From Pullilachnospira sp963929535 (GTDB taxonomy: Bacteria; Bacillota; Clostridia; Lachnospirales; Lachnospiraceae): 64,000 nt of DNA. Below are positions 1-9,060 of this stretch, piece by piece. The stretch covers positions 248,001 to 312,000 of the forward strand of contig CAWVIZ010000003.1 in assembly GCA_963929535.1 (NCBI GenBank), given 5' to 3'. Under the pieces are notes generated by a model. That model did no database searches, was not told the origin of the DNA, and was given only the letters and a program-made list of their open reading frames with translations. Each line of letters begins with the position of its first letter. Within the stretch, counting starts at the first letter, position 1. The translations under genes were made by a program, and so were the position numbers.

Positions 1-327
1 CAGCACGTCTCCGCTGTTCAGCTGGTCAGCGGATAGAGGATTTCCTTCCTCATCCAGGATTTCCCGTGGGATCGTCCCGGTAAACGGGCTTTCCTGCTGA
101 AGATCCACAAACAGGTCTCCATAGTCATTCTTCAGATAGACTGCCCGGATCGCCTGCTGTTCCGATTCCCCGTCTCCATCGTCCGCCGCACCCCCGGTAT
201 CCTGCCCCGGGCCGCTTCCTTCCTGTCCTGTCGTCCCCTCCGCTTCCCCGGTGCCTTCAGATCCTCCTTGGCATCCCCATAGTCCCATAGCCAGAACCAG
301 CGCCAGCAATACCGCGATTTTTTTCAT
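1..327 (-). CDS. Partial secreted lipoprotein of unknown function
   Basis: The reading frame opens at an ATG at 327 with an AGGAGG ribosome site just upstream and runs off the left edge, so only the first 109 residues are visible. The N-terminus MKKIAVLLALVLAMGLWGC is a typical lipoprotein signal ending in a lipobox-like LWGC, so the mature protein would be lipid-anchored on the outer face of the membrane. A Gly/Glu/Asp-rich linker (about residues 20-55) follows, then a segment starting near AIRAVYLKNDYGDLFVDL that looks like a folded beta-rich domain. No family could be recognised. It lies 59 bases downstream of xylulokinase on the same strand and may be co-transcribed with it. Confidence 0.75.
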   Translation of the reverse strand, partial: MKKIAVLLALVLAMGLWGCQGGSEGTGEAEGTTGQEGSGPGQDTGGAADDGDGESEQQAIRAVYLKNDYGDLFVDLQQESPFTGTIPREILDEEGNPLSADQLNSGDVL

Positions 328-386
328 ATCCACTCCTCCTGCACACTGTTTTTCCATAGTCTCTCCGTTTTCCCGCTTCCCATGCG

Positions 387-1865
387 TCACTCTCTCATAT
401 ATTCCCTGGTCCCCTGGTAAATACCGTGAAATTTCCGGTAAAGCTCCTCATAGAGCCCGGAAAATTCCTTTCTGGGTTCGTAAATCTCATCGGAAAGCAC
501 TGCCAGTTCTCTTCCCGCGGCCGCCGCATCCCGATAGATCCCGCATCCCACACCCGCCAGGATGCATGCTCCCAGGCATGCCTGCTCCCGGATACGGCTG
601 ACACGGACGGTCTTTCCCAGGATATCCGCCTGTATCTGAAGCCACACCGGACTGTTGGCCGCGCCTCCGGAGGCGATGATCTGTTCTCCCCGGATACCGA
701 TCTCCTCCATAATTTCCAGGGAATCTTTCAGCGCGAAGGTTACCCCCTCCATCACTGCCCGTACCAGATGCCCCGCCTGATGTCCCAGAGTCAGACCGAA
801 AAATACGCCCTTGGCCTGGGGATCCATAAGCGGCGTCCGCTCTCCTGCCAGGTAAGGAAGAAACAGCAGACCGTCGCTGCCCGGCCGGATGCTTTCTGCC
901 ATCTGCCCCAGAGCCGAAAAGCTTTTCTCCTTCAAAATCTGATCCTTCAGCCACTGCAGGGACATTCCCCCGGTGAGCATGGCTCCGTAAACAGTATATG
1001 CTCCGCTGATCCCATGGCAGAAAGTATGGGTCCTCAATTGGGGATCATAGAAATCTGTCCGGGAAAATGCCGAGATCTGAGCCCCCGTTCCGATATTGGA
1101 GATCAGCATTCCTTCTTCTGCCGCTCCGTTCCCGATACTCTGGGCCTGCTGGTCCCCGGCGCCGAACACCACGGGAATTCCTTCCCGAAGCCCCGTCCGG
1201 CGGGAAGCCTCCGCCGTCACGCTCCCGGCCACCTGAACAGATTCATGCAGCTCTGTGAGGATATTTTTCTCAATCCCCAGTTTTTCCAAAAGCTTCTCCG
1301 CCCATACCCGTTTTCCCACATCCATCATCAGGCTGGCTGAAGCATCCGAATACTCCGTTCCCATCTCTCCCGTCAGCCGGAAACGGATGTAATCCTTGGG
1401 CTGAAAGATCCGGAAGATCTTCCGGTACAGTCCCCCTTCCCTCTTTCTCATCCACAGAAGCGAAGGCAGGGCAAATCCGTTGAATATCCGGTTATGAAGT
1501 ATTTCTCCCTGTTCTTTCCGGGAAATCTTTTCTTCAATTTCCCTTGTCTCCTCCTCCGCTCTCTGATCCATCCAGATCACTGCAGGACAGACCGGCTGCC
1601 CTTCCCTGTCCACAGCCACCAGCCCGTGCATCTGTCCGGAAAGCCCGATCCCGCAGATGCCTTCCATCTGACGGGGATGCTCCGCTTTCATCTCTCCCAG
1701 GATCCGGCACAGCCCTTCCCACCAGGTGTCCGGATGCTGCTGTGCCCATCCCGGATGGGGAATCTCCACCTGATACGCCGCCGTCTTAACGGCAATGATC
1801 CGTCCGTCCGGTTCCATCAGCATCGCCTTTACGCTGGAAGTCCCTATATCAATCCCCAACAGCAT
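387..1865 (-). CDS. xylB: Xylulokinase (FGGY carbohydrate kinase)
   Basis: This 492-residue protein phosphorylates a pentulose, most likely D-xylulose to xylulose 5-phosphate, feeding the pentose phosphate pathway in the cytoplasm. It opens with MLLGIDIGTSSVKAML, the FGGY phosphate-1 loop of the actin-like ATPase fold. QMHGLV near residue 75 and the sugar-site segment WMDQRAEEE fit XylB. A second glycine-rich ATP loop, IIASGGAANSPVWLQ, lies near residue 395. Length is normal for XylB (about 480-500). The start is preceded by AAGGAGAT. The neighbours do not include xylA or a xylose transporter, so substrate is inferred from family resemblance; gluconate, glycerol or other FGGY substrates are less likely. 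Confidence 0.85.
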   Translation of the reverse strand: MLLGIDIGTSSVKAMLMEPDGRIIAVKTAAYQVEIPHPGWAQQHPDTWWEGLCRILGEMKAEHPRQMEGICGIGLSGQMHGLVAVDREGQPVCPAVIWMDQRAEEETREIEEKISRKEQGEILHNRIFNGFALPSLLWMRKREGGLYRKIFRIFQPKDYIRFRLTGEMGTEYSDASASLMMDVGKRVWAEKLLEKLGIEKNILTELHESVQVAGSVTAEASRRTGLREGIPVVFGAGDQQAQSIGNGAAEEGMLISNIGTGAQISAFSRTDFYDPQLRTHTFCHGISGAYTVYGAMLTGGMSLQWLKDQILKEKSFSALGQMAESIRPGSDGLLFLPYLAGERTPLMDPQAKGVFFGLTLGHQAGHLVRAVMEGVTFALKDSLEIMEEIGIRGEQIIASGGAANSPVWLQIQADILGKTVRVSRIREQACLGACILAGVGCGIYRDAAAAGRELAVLSDEIYEPRKEFSGLYEELYRKFHGIYQGTREYMRE

Positions 1866-2035
1866 CGTTTCATCTCCTTTTTATCCAGCATCCTGCACTT
1901 TCCCCATTCTGTTTTCTCAGCAAACCAGAGCTGCTTCCCGCAAGGCAGCAGCAGTCAGCATCTTCCCGAAGCAGTTTGTCCCTCCGCCTTCACTTATTTC
2001 CCCCATCATATCACACCGGCAATGAAATTTCCATC

Positions 2036-2063
2036 TTGTATTCATTTCCAAATCTGCTATGAT
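2036..2063 (+). promoter_or_regulatory. Sigma-A-type promoter of the ABC exporter operon
   Basis: TTGTAT at 2036-2041 and TATGAT at 2058-2063 are separated by 16 bases, close to the sigma-A consensus. The element sits about 95 bases upstream of the first ABC gene start in the 294-base divergent region between xylB and the exporter. I saw no clear operator in the rest of that region. Confidence 0.5.
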
Positions 2064-2159
2064 AGAAATGGCATTACTGTATACAAAAAACAGAAACAGG
2101 ATGACCGCACCGGCAGACAGAAGGTTCCGAAACAACGGAACAGAAAGGATCTTACCGCT

Positions 2160-3920
2160 ATGCTACTTCTTAACAAAACACTGATACGGATGGCCCGGGG
2201 ACTGTGGGGCTGGATTCTGGCGATCACTGCCTGCAGGCTTCTGGCGCTGGCGGGTACGGCTGTATTTTCCCGGACCGTATCCTCCTTCCTTGGAGATCTG
2301 GGTTCTCTTTCCATGACTGCAGATCAGGCAGGAAACGCTGTTCTCCATGCTCTGGGAGCCGCGGCGGCGGTCCTGGCCGCCGACCTTCTGACAGGGGAGG
2401 CGGAATTCCGCTGCGCTGCCAGGGCCAGGCAGTCCCTCCGGACGGCAATCTTTTCCAAAGCCCTGGAGCTGGATGTGGGTAATATCGAAAAGATCGGTCC
2501 GGTATCCGCCATCACTTCCTCGGTGGATGGCGTGGAATCCATGCAGGTGTACTACAGCAAGTACCTGCCGGGGCTGATCTACTGCTTGTGCGCCCCCTTT
2601 TATCTGTTTTTCCAGTTAAAGGACAGCTCATTTCCCGCTGCGGTGATCCTTCTGGCGGTCGCCCTGATCCTGCTTCCGGCCAACAACCTGTTCCGGAGCC
2701 GGATCGAGGCTCTGAAAACAGATTACTGGGATTCCATGGAGGATCTCACCGGATATTATCTGGAGAGTATCCAGGGCCTGACTGCCCTGAAGCTTACCAA
2801 TCAGGACGAACGGAGGACCGCCATCCTCCAGGAAAAGGCGGATCGTTTCAACGACAGGATCATGGCGGTTATGCGGGTGAACTTTACTTCTTTCCTGTTT
2901 ACTGATGGACTGATCTATGCCTCGGTGGTTCTGGCGGCAGTGATCGCTTTCGGGCAGCTGGCCGGGGGAAGCATCTCCTTTTCCTCTGCCCTAATGGTAT
3001 TGATGCTGTCCTACAGCTTCTTTTCCTCCTTCCGTCAGCTGATGAATGCCACCCATTCCGCCCTGGCCGGCGTGGCGGCGGCGGAGAAGGTTTCCCGGCT
3101 TCTGGATATGGATACCTCCCGTCCCTGCGACCCTTCCCTTCCTGTACGGAAGGACCTTCCTCAGGGGATACGGATGGAGCATGTATCCTACGCCTACCAG
3201 GGGAGGAACGCGGCGATCAGGGATATCTCCCTTACGATTCCCAAAAACTCCGTCACTGCCCTTGCGGGCCTTTCCGGATGCGGAAAAAGCACAGTAGCCG
3301 GAATGCTGATGCGCTTTTACGATCCTGACTCCGGCTCTCTGTATCTGGACGGAAGAAATTATCTCTCCATGACGCCGGAGCAGCTGCGCAGGCACATTAT
3401 CATGGTTCCTCAGACGGTCAGCCTTTTTGCCGGTACTCTCCGGGAGAATCTGAAGATCGCGGATCCCGGCGCCTCCGATGAGCAGCTCTGGGAAGCGCTG
3501 GAGCAGGTGATGCTGAAGGACTGGGCCATGTCCCGTCCGGAGGGTCTGGATCTGGAGGTGGGCGATTCCGGAAGCCGGCTGTCCGGAGGCCAGCGCCAGA
3601 AGGTGGGAATTGCCCGGGCGCTCCTCTGCCGCGCGGAATACATTATTTTCGATGAGGCCACCTCCAGTGTGGACATCCAGAGTGAGCAGGAAATCTGGAA
3701 CTGTATCCACCGGCTGGCGCAGACACGGACACTGATCATCATTTCCCACAGACTGTCCACCATCCGGGATGCGGATCAGATCTGCGTTCTCTCCCAGGGC
3801 GTCATTCTGGAAAAAGGCACGCATCAGGAACTGATGGGGAAAAACGGTCTCTACCGGAGACTGACGGAGGAACAGGAAGCGCTGGAGGCAGCGGGGGAGG
3901 AGGAACTGATCCATGGCTAA
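2160..3920 (+). CDS. ABC exporter half-transporter, CydD-like (fused membrane and ATPase domains)
   Basis: This is a membrane-embedded exporter subunit with an N-terminal six-helix membrane domain (about residues 1-310) and a C-terminal nucleotide-binding domain. The Walker A motif is GLSGCGKST, the ABC signature LSGGQRQ, and Walker B runs into YIIFDEATSS. The open frame extends far upstream, but the ATG at 2160, preceded by AAAGGA and followed by MLLLNKTLIRMARG, is the likely start and gives 586 residues, usual for this family. The next gene overlaps by 8 bases and encodes the partner, so the two probably form a heterodimer. Bacterial CydDC exports thiols such as cysteine or glutathione; related pairs occur without cytochrome bd genes, and no cyd oxidase is nearby, so the substrate is unknown. 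Confidence 0.8.
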   Translation: MLLLNKTLIRMARGLWGWILAITACRLLALAGTAVFSRTVSSFLGDLGSLSMTADQAGNAVLHALGAAAAVLAADLLTGEAEFRCAARARQSLRTAIFSKALELDVGNIEKIGPVSAITSSVDGVESMQVYYSKYLPGLIYCLCAPFYLFFQLKDSSFPAAVILLAVALILLPANNLFRSRIEALKTDYWDSMEDLTGYYLESIQGLTALKLTNQDERRTAILQEKADRFNDRIMAVMRVNFTSFLFTDGLIYASVVLAAVIAFGQLAGGSISFSSALMVLMLSYSFFSSFRQLMNATHSALAGVAAAEKVSRLLDMDTSRPCDPSLPVRKDLPQGIRMEHVSYAYQGRNAAIRDISLTIPKNSVTALAGLSGCGKSTVAGMLMRFYDPDSGSLYLDGRNYLSMTPEQLRRHIIMVPQTVSLFAGTLRENLKIADPGASDEQLWEALEQVMLKDWAMSRPEGLDLEVGDSGSRLSGGQRQKVGIARALLCRAEYIIFDEATSSVDIQSEQEIWNCIHRLAQTRTLIIISHRLSTIRDADQICVLSQGVILEKGTHQELMGKNGLYRRLTEEQEALEAAGEEELIHG

Positions 3921-5601
3921 AAAATTCCAATATTCAATCCCCGCCATGACCCGGCGGCTTCTGAGAATCGCGGCGCCTGTAAAAAAGACGCTGCTGATCT
4001 CTACTTTTGCCAGTATCCTGGGCAATCTCTCCCAGATGGGACTGATGGGGTCGGGAGCTCTCCTCCTGCTGTCCTGCACCGACTGGGGCTCTTCCTACGC
4101 CTCCGCTTCTCCCTGGACTTACGGCATCTTTACTGCCGCAAGCGGCGTTCTGATCGTGGTCTGCCGGTATCTGGAGGGTGTCGTCTCACATGTGGGCGCC
4201 TATGATCTTCTGGCCAGGATGCGGGTAGAGCTGTTCCGTTCCATCCGGCGGCTGGCTCCCGCCTACCTGGTGGAGCGGGAAAAGGGTGACCTGATGAATA
4301 TCGCGGTATCCGATATTGAAACCATCGAATTCTTTTTCGCTCATACCATTGGTCCGATGTTCACGGTAATCCTGCTGCCCTGCGTTACTCTGGGACTGGC
4401 TCTGTCCATCCAGCCTCTGTTCGCGGCAGTACTCCTGCCCATCTATGTGATCATCAGCGTGGTATTTCCCTGTATCGCCGTACGGCTGGGCCGTCCCATC
4501 GGCGCCCGGTACCGGGAGCGCCTGGGCAGGCTGAAATCTCTCGTCCTGGAAAGCATCTACGGCCTGAAGGATATCCAGATCTTCAGCTTCGGCAGCCGCC
4601 GTCTGGAAATGGTCCGGGAGCAGAACCGGGCCGTCAGCCGGGCGGCTCACGGACTGGTGCTCCACCAGCAGACGGTCCTGGCCGCCCCTGCCTTCTTCGT
4701 CTATCTGGCCCGGATCGCCATCATCGCCGCAGCCTCCTGGCTGGCGGCGGGAGGGTTTGTCAAACCGGCGGAAACTGTGGTGCTGTCCTTTGTGGCCATG
4801 GCCTCCTTTTCCTCCACCCAGTCTCTGACTACGGTGGTTTCCAGCCTTCTGGAAACCTACGCCGCGGCAGAACGGCTGTTTCTGATCCAGGATACCCCGC
4901 CGGAAATTCAGGAATGCCGGCAGCCGAAAGCCTGCGGGCCTATCCGTTCCATCCGGTTTGAGCATATTTCCTTCAGCTATCCGGGATCCGGAAAAGAAGT
5001 ATTAAGGGATTTTGATCTGGATGTGGGGGAGAGGGAAAAAATCGGGATCGTGGGGGAAAGCGGCATCGGAAAATCCACAGTTCTCCGGCTGCTGCTCCGC
5101 TTCTGGAATCCCTGCCGGGGGAGGATCCTGGTCAACGGCATCCCCATTCAGGAATTATCCCTGGAAGAGCTTTACAGCCGCATCGCCGTGCTGGAGCAGG
5201 ATACCTTCCTGTTTAACTGCTCCATCGCCGACAATATTTCCATCGGAAAGCCGGAAGCCTCCAGGGAGGAGATCATCCGGGCGGCTAAGCGGGCCGGACT
5301 TCACGATTTTATCGCCGGTCTTCCGGATGGGTATGACACCCAGATGGGACAGATGGGCGCCCGGCTGTCCGGCGGCGAACGGCAGCGGGTGGGAATCGCC
5401 CGCACCATGCTCACCGACCCGGACGTACTGGTGATGGACGAACCCACCAGCAGCCTGGATGTGCTGCATGAAAAAGAACTGCTGAAAACGCTGCAGGAGG
5501 GATTTCAGGATAAAATGATTTTCCTGGTGTCCCACCGGCCGTCCACGCTGACGGGATGTACAAGGATCGTACGGCTGGAAGCAGCAGACAAAATACAATA
5601 A
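3913..5601 (+). CDS. ABC exporter half-transporter, CydC-like partner
   Basis: Second half of the exporter pair, 562 residues. The membrane domain covers roughly residues 15-320, with hydrophobic stretches such as the one around LMGSGALLLLS. The ATPase domain has Walker A GESGIGKST, signature LSGGERQ and Walker B VLVMDEPTSSLD, so both ATP motifs look competent. The start overlaps the upstream stop codon (ATGGCTAA), which indicates translational coupling. It is followed within 25 bases by an aldo/keto reductase gene on the same strand, so a three-gene operon is likely. CydC-like annotation rests on the pairing and on the N-terminal style; the transported compound cannot be read from the sequence. 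Confidence 0.8.
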   Translation: MAKKFQYSIPAMTRRLLRIAAPVKKTLLISTFASILGNLSQMGLMGSGALLLLSCTDWGSSYASASPWTYGIFTAASGVLIVVCRYLEGVVSHVGAYDLLARMRVELFRSIRRLAPAYLVEREKGDLMNIAVSDIETIEFFFAHTIGPMFTVILLPCVTLGLALSIQPLFAAVLLPIYVIISVVFPCIAVRLGRPIGARYRERLGRLKSLVLESIYGLKDIQIFSFGSRRLEMVREQNRAVSRAAHGLVLHQQTVLAAPAFFVYLARIAIIAAASWLAAGGFVKPAETVVLSFVAMASFSSTQSLTTVVSSLLETYAAAERLFLIQDTPPEIQECRQPKACGPIRSIRFEHISFSYPGSGKEVLRDFDLDVGEREKIGIVGESGIGKSTVLRLLLRFWNPCRGRILVNGIPIQELSLEELYSRIAVLEQDTFLFNCSIADNISIGKPEASREEIIRAAKRAGLHDFIAGLPDGYDTQMGQMGARLSGGERQRVGIARTMLTDPDVLVMDEPTSSLDVLHEKELLKTLQEGFQDKMIFLVSHRPSTLTGCTRIVRLEAADKIQ

Positions 5602-5624
5602 GTATACGATATCCGGAGGTAAAA

Positions 5625-6725
5625 ATGAACAAACTTGGCTTTGGTTTTCTGAGACTTCCCATGACGCAAACAGACGGCGGTCAGATCGATCTGGAGCTTC
5701 TGAACCGGCTCACAGACACCTTCCTGGCCCATGGGAATCGTTATTTTGACACCGCATATACCTATCTGGATGGGAAAAGCGAATGGGCCATCCGGGAATC
5801 TCTTGTAAAGCGCCATCCCCGGAACAGCTTTCTTCTGGCTGACAAATTGCCGGGATATCTGATGAAGTCCCACCAGGACTGTTACCGGTATTTTGAAGAG
5901 CAGCTGGAACGCTGCCAGGTGGATTTTTTCGATGTGTATCTGCTTCACTGGCTGAATGATAAGAACTATCGGATCGCCAGGCAGTATCAGGAATTTGAAT
6001 TTCTCCAGGAGCTGAAAGCCTCCGGCAAGGCTGTAAAGATCGGATTTTCTTATCACGACACGGCTGATCTGCTGGACGAGATTCTCTCACAATATCCGGA
6101 AGTGGACTATGTACAGCTTCAGGTAAATTATCTGGACTGGGACAGCGCTTCCATCCAGGCCGCCCGGTGCTGCCGGACGGCGCAGAAGCACGGAAAACAG
6201 ATCATTGTCATGGAACCGGTAAAGGGCGGCACCCTGGCCTCCATTCCCATGGAAGCCGCCCGGCTCCTGGAGGAGGCCTGTCCCGGAGCCAGTCCTGCCT
6301 CCATGGCTGTCCGCTTTGCCCAGGATATTCCCAATGTGGAGATCGTACTCAGCGGCATGAACACCATGGAGCAGCTTCTGGATAATCTGCAGGCAGAGGC
6401 GCCGCTCTCTTCCCGGGAACGGACGGCTTTGGAGCAGGCGGCCCAGATCATCAGTCAGTCCACTGCAATATCGTGCACCGGCTGCGGCTACTGTCTTGGC
6501 GCCTGTCCAAAGCATATCCGTATCCCTGACTATTTCCGTCTGTATAACGAGTATTCCAGAGCTCCCCAGGACGGGTGGAAGATCACTCCCGCCTATCAGC
6601 GTCTGACAGCAGATCACGGGCGGGCAGCGGACTGTATCCGGTGCGGAAGCTGTGAGCGCCGCTGTCCCCAGAAGCTGCCGGTATCAGAATATCTGAAGAA
6701 GGTAAGCGGGGTTTTTGATGCCTGA
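5625..6725 (+). CDS. Aldo/keto reductase with C-terminal 2x[4Fe-4S] ferredoxin domain
   Basis: A 366-residue cytoplasmic oxidoreductase. Residues 1-270 form the AKR barrel: FGFLRLP near the start, the catalytic-region motif YFDTAYTYLDGKSE, and LLHWLND, matching the Asp-Tyr-Lys-His layout of the superfamily. The C-terminus carries two cysteine clusters, CTGCGYCLGACPKH and CIRCGSCERRCPQK, which should bind [4Fe-4S] clusters. Such fusions are common in anaerobic Clostridia and may couple ferredoxin to carbonyl reduction; the substrate is unknown. The start ATG at 5625 has a GGAGGT site; the longer open frame upstream is not used. A paralogue with the same layout lies at 43678-44811. Confidence 0.85.
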   Translation: MNKLGFGFLRLPMTQTDGGQIDLELLNRLTDTFLAHGNRYFDTAYTYLDGKSEWAIRESLVKRHPRNSFLLADKLPGYLMKSHQDCYRYFEEQLERCQVDFFDVYLLHWLNDKNYRIARQYQEFEFLQELKASGKAVKIGFSYHDTADLLDEILSQYPEVDYVQLQVNYLDWDSASIQAARCCRTAQKHGKQIIVMEPVKGGTLASIPMEAARLLEEACPGASPASMAVRFAQDIPNVEIVLSGMNTMEQLLDNLQAEAPLSSRERTALEQAAQIISQSTAISCTGCGYCLGACPKHIRIPDYFRLYNEYSRAPQDGWKITPAYQRLTADHGRAADCIRCGSCERRCPQKLPVSEYLKKVSGVFDA

Positions 6726-6841
6726 TTCCACTTGCTCGCTTTATCAAAGTCTCGGGATATTGGAAGGCTTCACTGTTGCAAAAACATGCACACAGGCTGC
6801 GATTTTACGCAGCCTGTCTCCCGCAGGTCTCGGGAGCCCCT
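6726..6841. terminator. Convergent terminator region with two hairpins and a dispersed-repeat fragment
   Basis: Between the convergent aldo/keto reductase and GH2 genes. A perfect 10-bp stem lies at 6792-6801/6808-6817 (ACAGGCTGCG, 6-base loop). A second 6-bp stem lies at 6818-6823/6831-6836. There is no clear U-tract, so termination strength is uncertain. The segment 6764-6793 contains the GGCTTCACTGTT...CATGCACACAG words of the dispersed repeat seen at 35727-35806. Confidence 0.5.
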
Positions 6842-8644
6842 TTACATAAAGGACCTCCAGTATCCCACTTTTCTCTCATTGATTTCTTTGATCACTTCCG
6901 GATCCACTTTAAAGTTCCGGCTGGTATCCATCAGTCCGTTGATCTCCTGCTGTACGTCCGATACCTGGGTGTAACAGAATCCGCAGACATAGGGGATCTC
7001 CTTCACTGCCGTGGTGATATCGTCAAACCTGCGCACAAACTCCTCTTTGGTATTTACTTTGTTTCCATAGCCCCATCCGGAATCATCGTTGTTGAAAGCG
7101 ATTCCGCCGTACTCGCTGATGATCACCGGCTGTCCTTTATAACCATAACCATTTGCAAACGCCGATTTTGTACTGCTGTGGTAAACCTCAGTGGTCATAA
7201 TCTCATCCTTGAGCCGCATGTAGCGCTGTTTCAGAATTTCTCCCACTTCTTCATAGTCGTGCAGCGTAATGATATCGGACACCGTATGCTCCCATCCGTC
7301 GTTGACGATCACCGGACGATACCTGTCAAAACTCTTGGTAAGATGGTAGATGGCCTCGGTGAAATGCTGCTCTGTCCGCTTTGTCTCCACCTTATTGATA
7401 CCCCAGGACTCATTGAAGGGCGTCCAGGTGATGATACAGGGATGATTGTAGTTCTGGCGTACGATTTCCATCCACTCTCTGGCAAACTCCTCCACCGCGT
7501 AGTCAGTGAACTGATAGGCAGCGGGAACCTCACTCCACACCAGCATACCCTTTACGTCACACCAGTACAGGAACCGCTCGTCCTCTGTCTTCTGATGCTT
7601 TCTCAGACCGTTGTATCCCAGAGCGTGGATCTTGTCGATGTCCTCGATCAGCGCTTCCTCGCTGGGCGGTGTCAAATGGGAAGGACCCCAGTATCCCTGA
7701 TCCAGGATCAGCCTCTGGTACAGCGGACGGCCGTTCAACAGAATATTGGGACCATCGATACGGATCTCTCTCATGGCAAAGTAGGAACCCACCTGATCCA
7801 GAACCTCTCCCCCGTTCACCAGACGGAACTCAATATCATAGAGATTCGGCTCCTCCGGACTCCAGGTCTGTACGGTCCACTCCAGGCAGTCTGCTTTCTT
7901 CACATCCAGGTCGAACCTGGCTGCCATATGACCTGCCGTCATAGCGGTATAAGTCCGGCTGATAAGCCGATCCTTAAAGGAGATCTGCGCTTCCACCATC
8001 AGACTGCCGTCCAGCATGCACTCCGGGGCGTTCACATTGTACTCCAGCTCCAGACTGTAGTCTTCCAGATTCGGCGTCATTTTCACGGAATCCAGGCTTA
8101 CCTTGGGCACATACTCTGTCCATACAGTTTTCCAGATGCCGGTGGTCTGTACGTACCAGCAGCCGAAATTCTTGTCGATCCACCGCTGTTTTCCTCTGGG
8201 CTGCTGCATGTCGAAGGAATCCTCCGCCTTCACCACCAGTTCATTTTCTCCATCTTTTACCAGATCTGTGATATCAAAGGTAAAACGGGCGTATCCCCCT
8301 CTGTGGCTTCCCGCATACTGGCCGTTCACCCACAGCTTGGTGACAAAATCGCAGCCCTCAAAATGAATGATGTAATTGTCTTTTTCCAGCCGTTTTCCAT
8401 CCACCTGGACGGTTCTCCGGTACCAGATATTATCGTGACGGCTCTCGTCCTGGATGCCGCTAAGTTCTGTCTCATAAGTAAAGGGGACCTGGATCTTTCT
8501 GTCGCCCTTAAAATTTTCATACCACTTTTCCTGCTCACCACAGTTGCTGTCATCAAATCCAAAATCCCAGGTTCCATTCAGATTCTCCCAGTTGTTTCTC
8601 ACAAACTGCGGTCTCGGATAATCCTTTACATAGCATTTCATCAT
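6842..8644 (-). CDS. Glycoside hydrolase family 2 enzyme (beta-galactosidase/beta-glucuronidase type)
   Basis: A 600-residue retaining glycosidase. The N-terminal sugar-binding jelly roll (about 15-185) has NLNGTWDFGFDD and IWYRRTV, an immunoglobulin-like domain covers about 185-290, and the TIM barrel about 295-590. The acid/base is Glu412 in WTPFNESWG and the nucleophile is Glu511 in VIISEYGG, both canonical for GH2. No signal peptide is present, so it acts on imported oligosaccharides in the cytoplasm. The start has AGGAGG nine bases upstream. It is a single-gene unit; exact specificity (galactoside, glucuronide, mannoside) cannot be settled, and the short length argues against a LacZ-type enzyme. 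Confidence 0.88.
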   Translation of the reverse strand: MMKCYVKDYPRPQFVRNNWENLNGTWDFGFDDSNCGEQEKWYENFKGDRKIQVPFTYETELSGIQDESRHDNIWYRRTVQVDGKRLEKDNYIIHFEGCDFVTKLWVNGQYAGSHRGGYARFTFDITDLVKDGENELVVKAEDSFDMQQPRGKQRWIDKNFGCWYVQTTGIWKTVWTEYVPKVSLDSVKMTPNLEDYSLELEYNVNAPECMLDGSLMVEAQISFKDRLISRTYTAMTAGHMAARFDLDVKKADCLEWTVQTWSPEEPNLYDIEFRLVNGGEVLDQVGSYFAMREIRIDGPNILLNGRPLYQRLILDQGYWGPSHLTPPSEEALIEDIDKIHALGYNGLRKHQKTEDERFLYWCDVKGMLVWSEVPAAYQFTDYAVEEFAREWMEIVRQNYNHPCIITWTPFNESWGINKVETKRTEQHFTEAIYHLTKSFDRYRPVIVNDGWEHTVSDIITLHDYEEVGEILKQRYMRLKDEIMTTEVYHSSTKSAFANGYGYKGQPVIISEYGGIAFNNDDSGWGYGNKVNTKEEFVRRFDDITTAVKEIPYVCGFCYTQVSDVQQEINGLMDTSRNFKVDPEVIKEINERKVGYWRSFM

Positions 8645-8667
8645 CTGCTGTTTCCTCCTGTTTTATC

Positions 8668-8800
8668 ATTATAGCAGTATTTCTGTTTGTTTTGGTACAA
8701 TGATATCATTTATTCCAGCTATGTCAATATTTTTTTGTATTAATTATATGTTATATTATCGTTTTCTTATTATTTAAACAATATTTCTGTTTGTTTCTAG
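8668..8800 (-). promoter_or_regulatory. GH2 upstream region with -10 box and two direct repeats
   Basis: A TATAAT -10 box (minus strand, 8673-8668) lies 24 bases upstream of the GH2 start. The 15-mer TATTTCTGTTTGTTT (plus-strand reading) occurs exactly at 8678-8692, adjoining the -10 box, and again at 8782-8796, 104 bases apart. Paired identical words straddling a promoter suggest an operator for a looping or cooperative regulator. No good -35 box was found. Confidence 0.35.
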
Positions 8801-8869
8801 GGATTTTCTCCTTCCCTTTACACATTCTCTGTTATTGGCCGGGATAAGGCTCCCCTGCCATATTCGTGA

Positions 8870-8948
8870 CCGCTGCAGAGCAGCGGGCTTGTTTGGCCGG
8901 ATGAACATGCAGGCATGTCCGCTTGGCTCGTTGCTCGCGGGAATGAAT
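8870..8948. repeat. Dispersed intergenic repeat, copy 1 (GCTTGGCTCGTTGC type)
   Basis: Contains a perfect stem CCGCTGC/GCAGCGG (8870-8886) and then, from 8907, an ATGCAGGCATGTCCGC word running into GCTTGGCTCGTTGCTCGCGG. Nearly the same 41 bases occur at 55276-55316 in another intergenic region. No coding frame is apparent. Confidence 0.6.
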
Positions 8949-8970
8949 GCTGAGATATGATCCAAAGGAG

Positions 8971-8999
8971 CTGGAGCCTGACAGAAAGGGCAGCTCCAG
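8971..8999 (-). terminator. Hairpin after the ArsR-like gene
   Basis: A 7-bp stem CTGGAGC (8971-8977) with GCTCCAG (8993-8999) lies 62 bases past the stop of the gene ending at 9061. It is followed on the minus strand by CTCCTTTGG, a weak pyrimidine tail. Confidence 0.45.
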
Positions 9000-9060
9000 T
9001 CCCTTTCCGCTTCTTAGTGAACCTTTCCGTCAGCTGGCAGTTCGCCGCCGTCATCCAGGA

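Noticed and set aside
1494..2159. Upstream extension of the first ABC exporter frame
   Set aside because: It runs antisense through xylB; the ATG at 2160 with its promoter at 2036-2063 gives the normal family length.
6776..8674. 632-residue plus-strand open frame
   Set aside because: It is antisense to the GH2 gene, whose catalytic motifs and ribosome site are clear on the minus strand.
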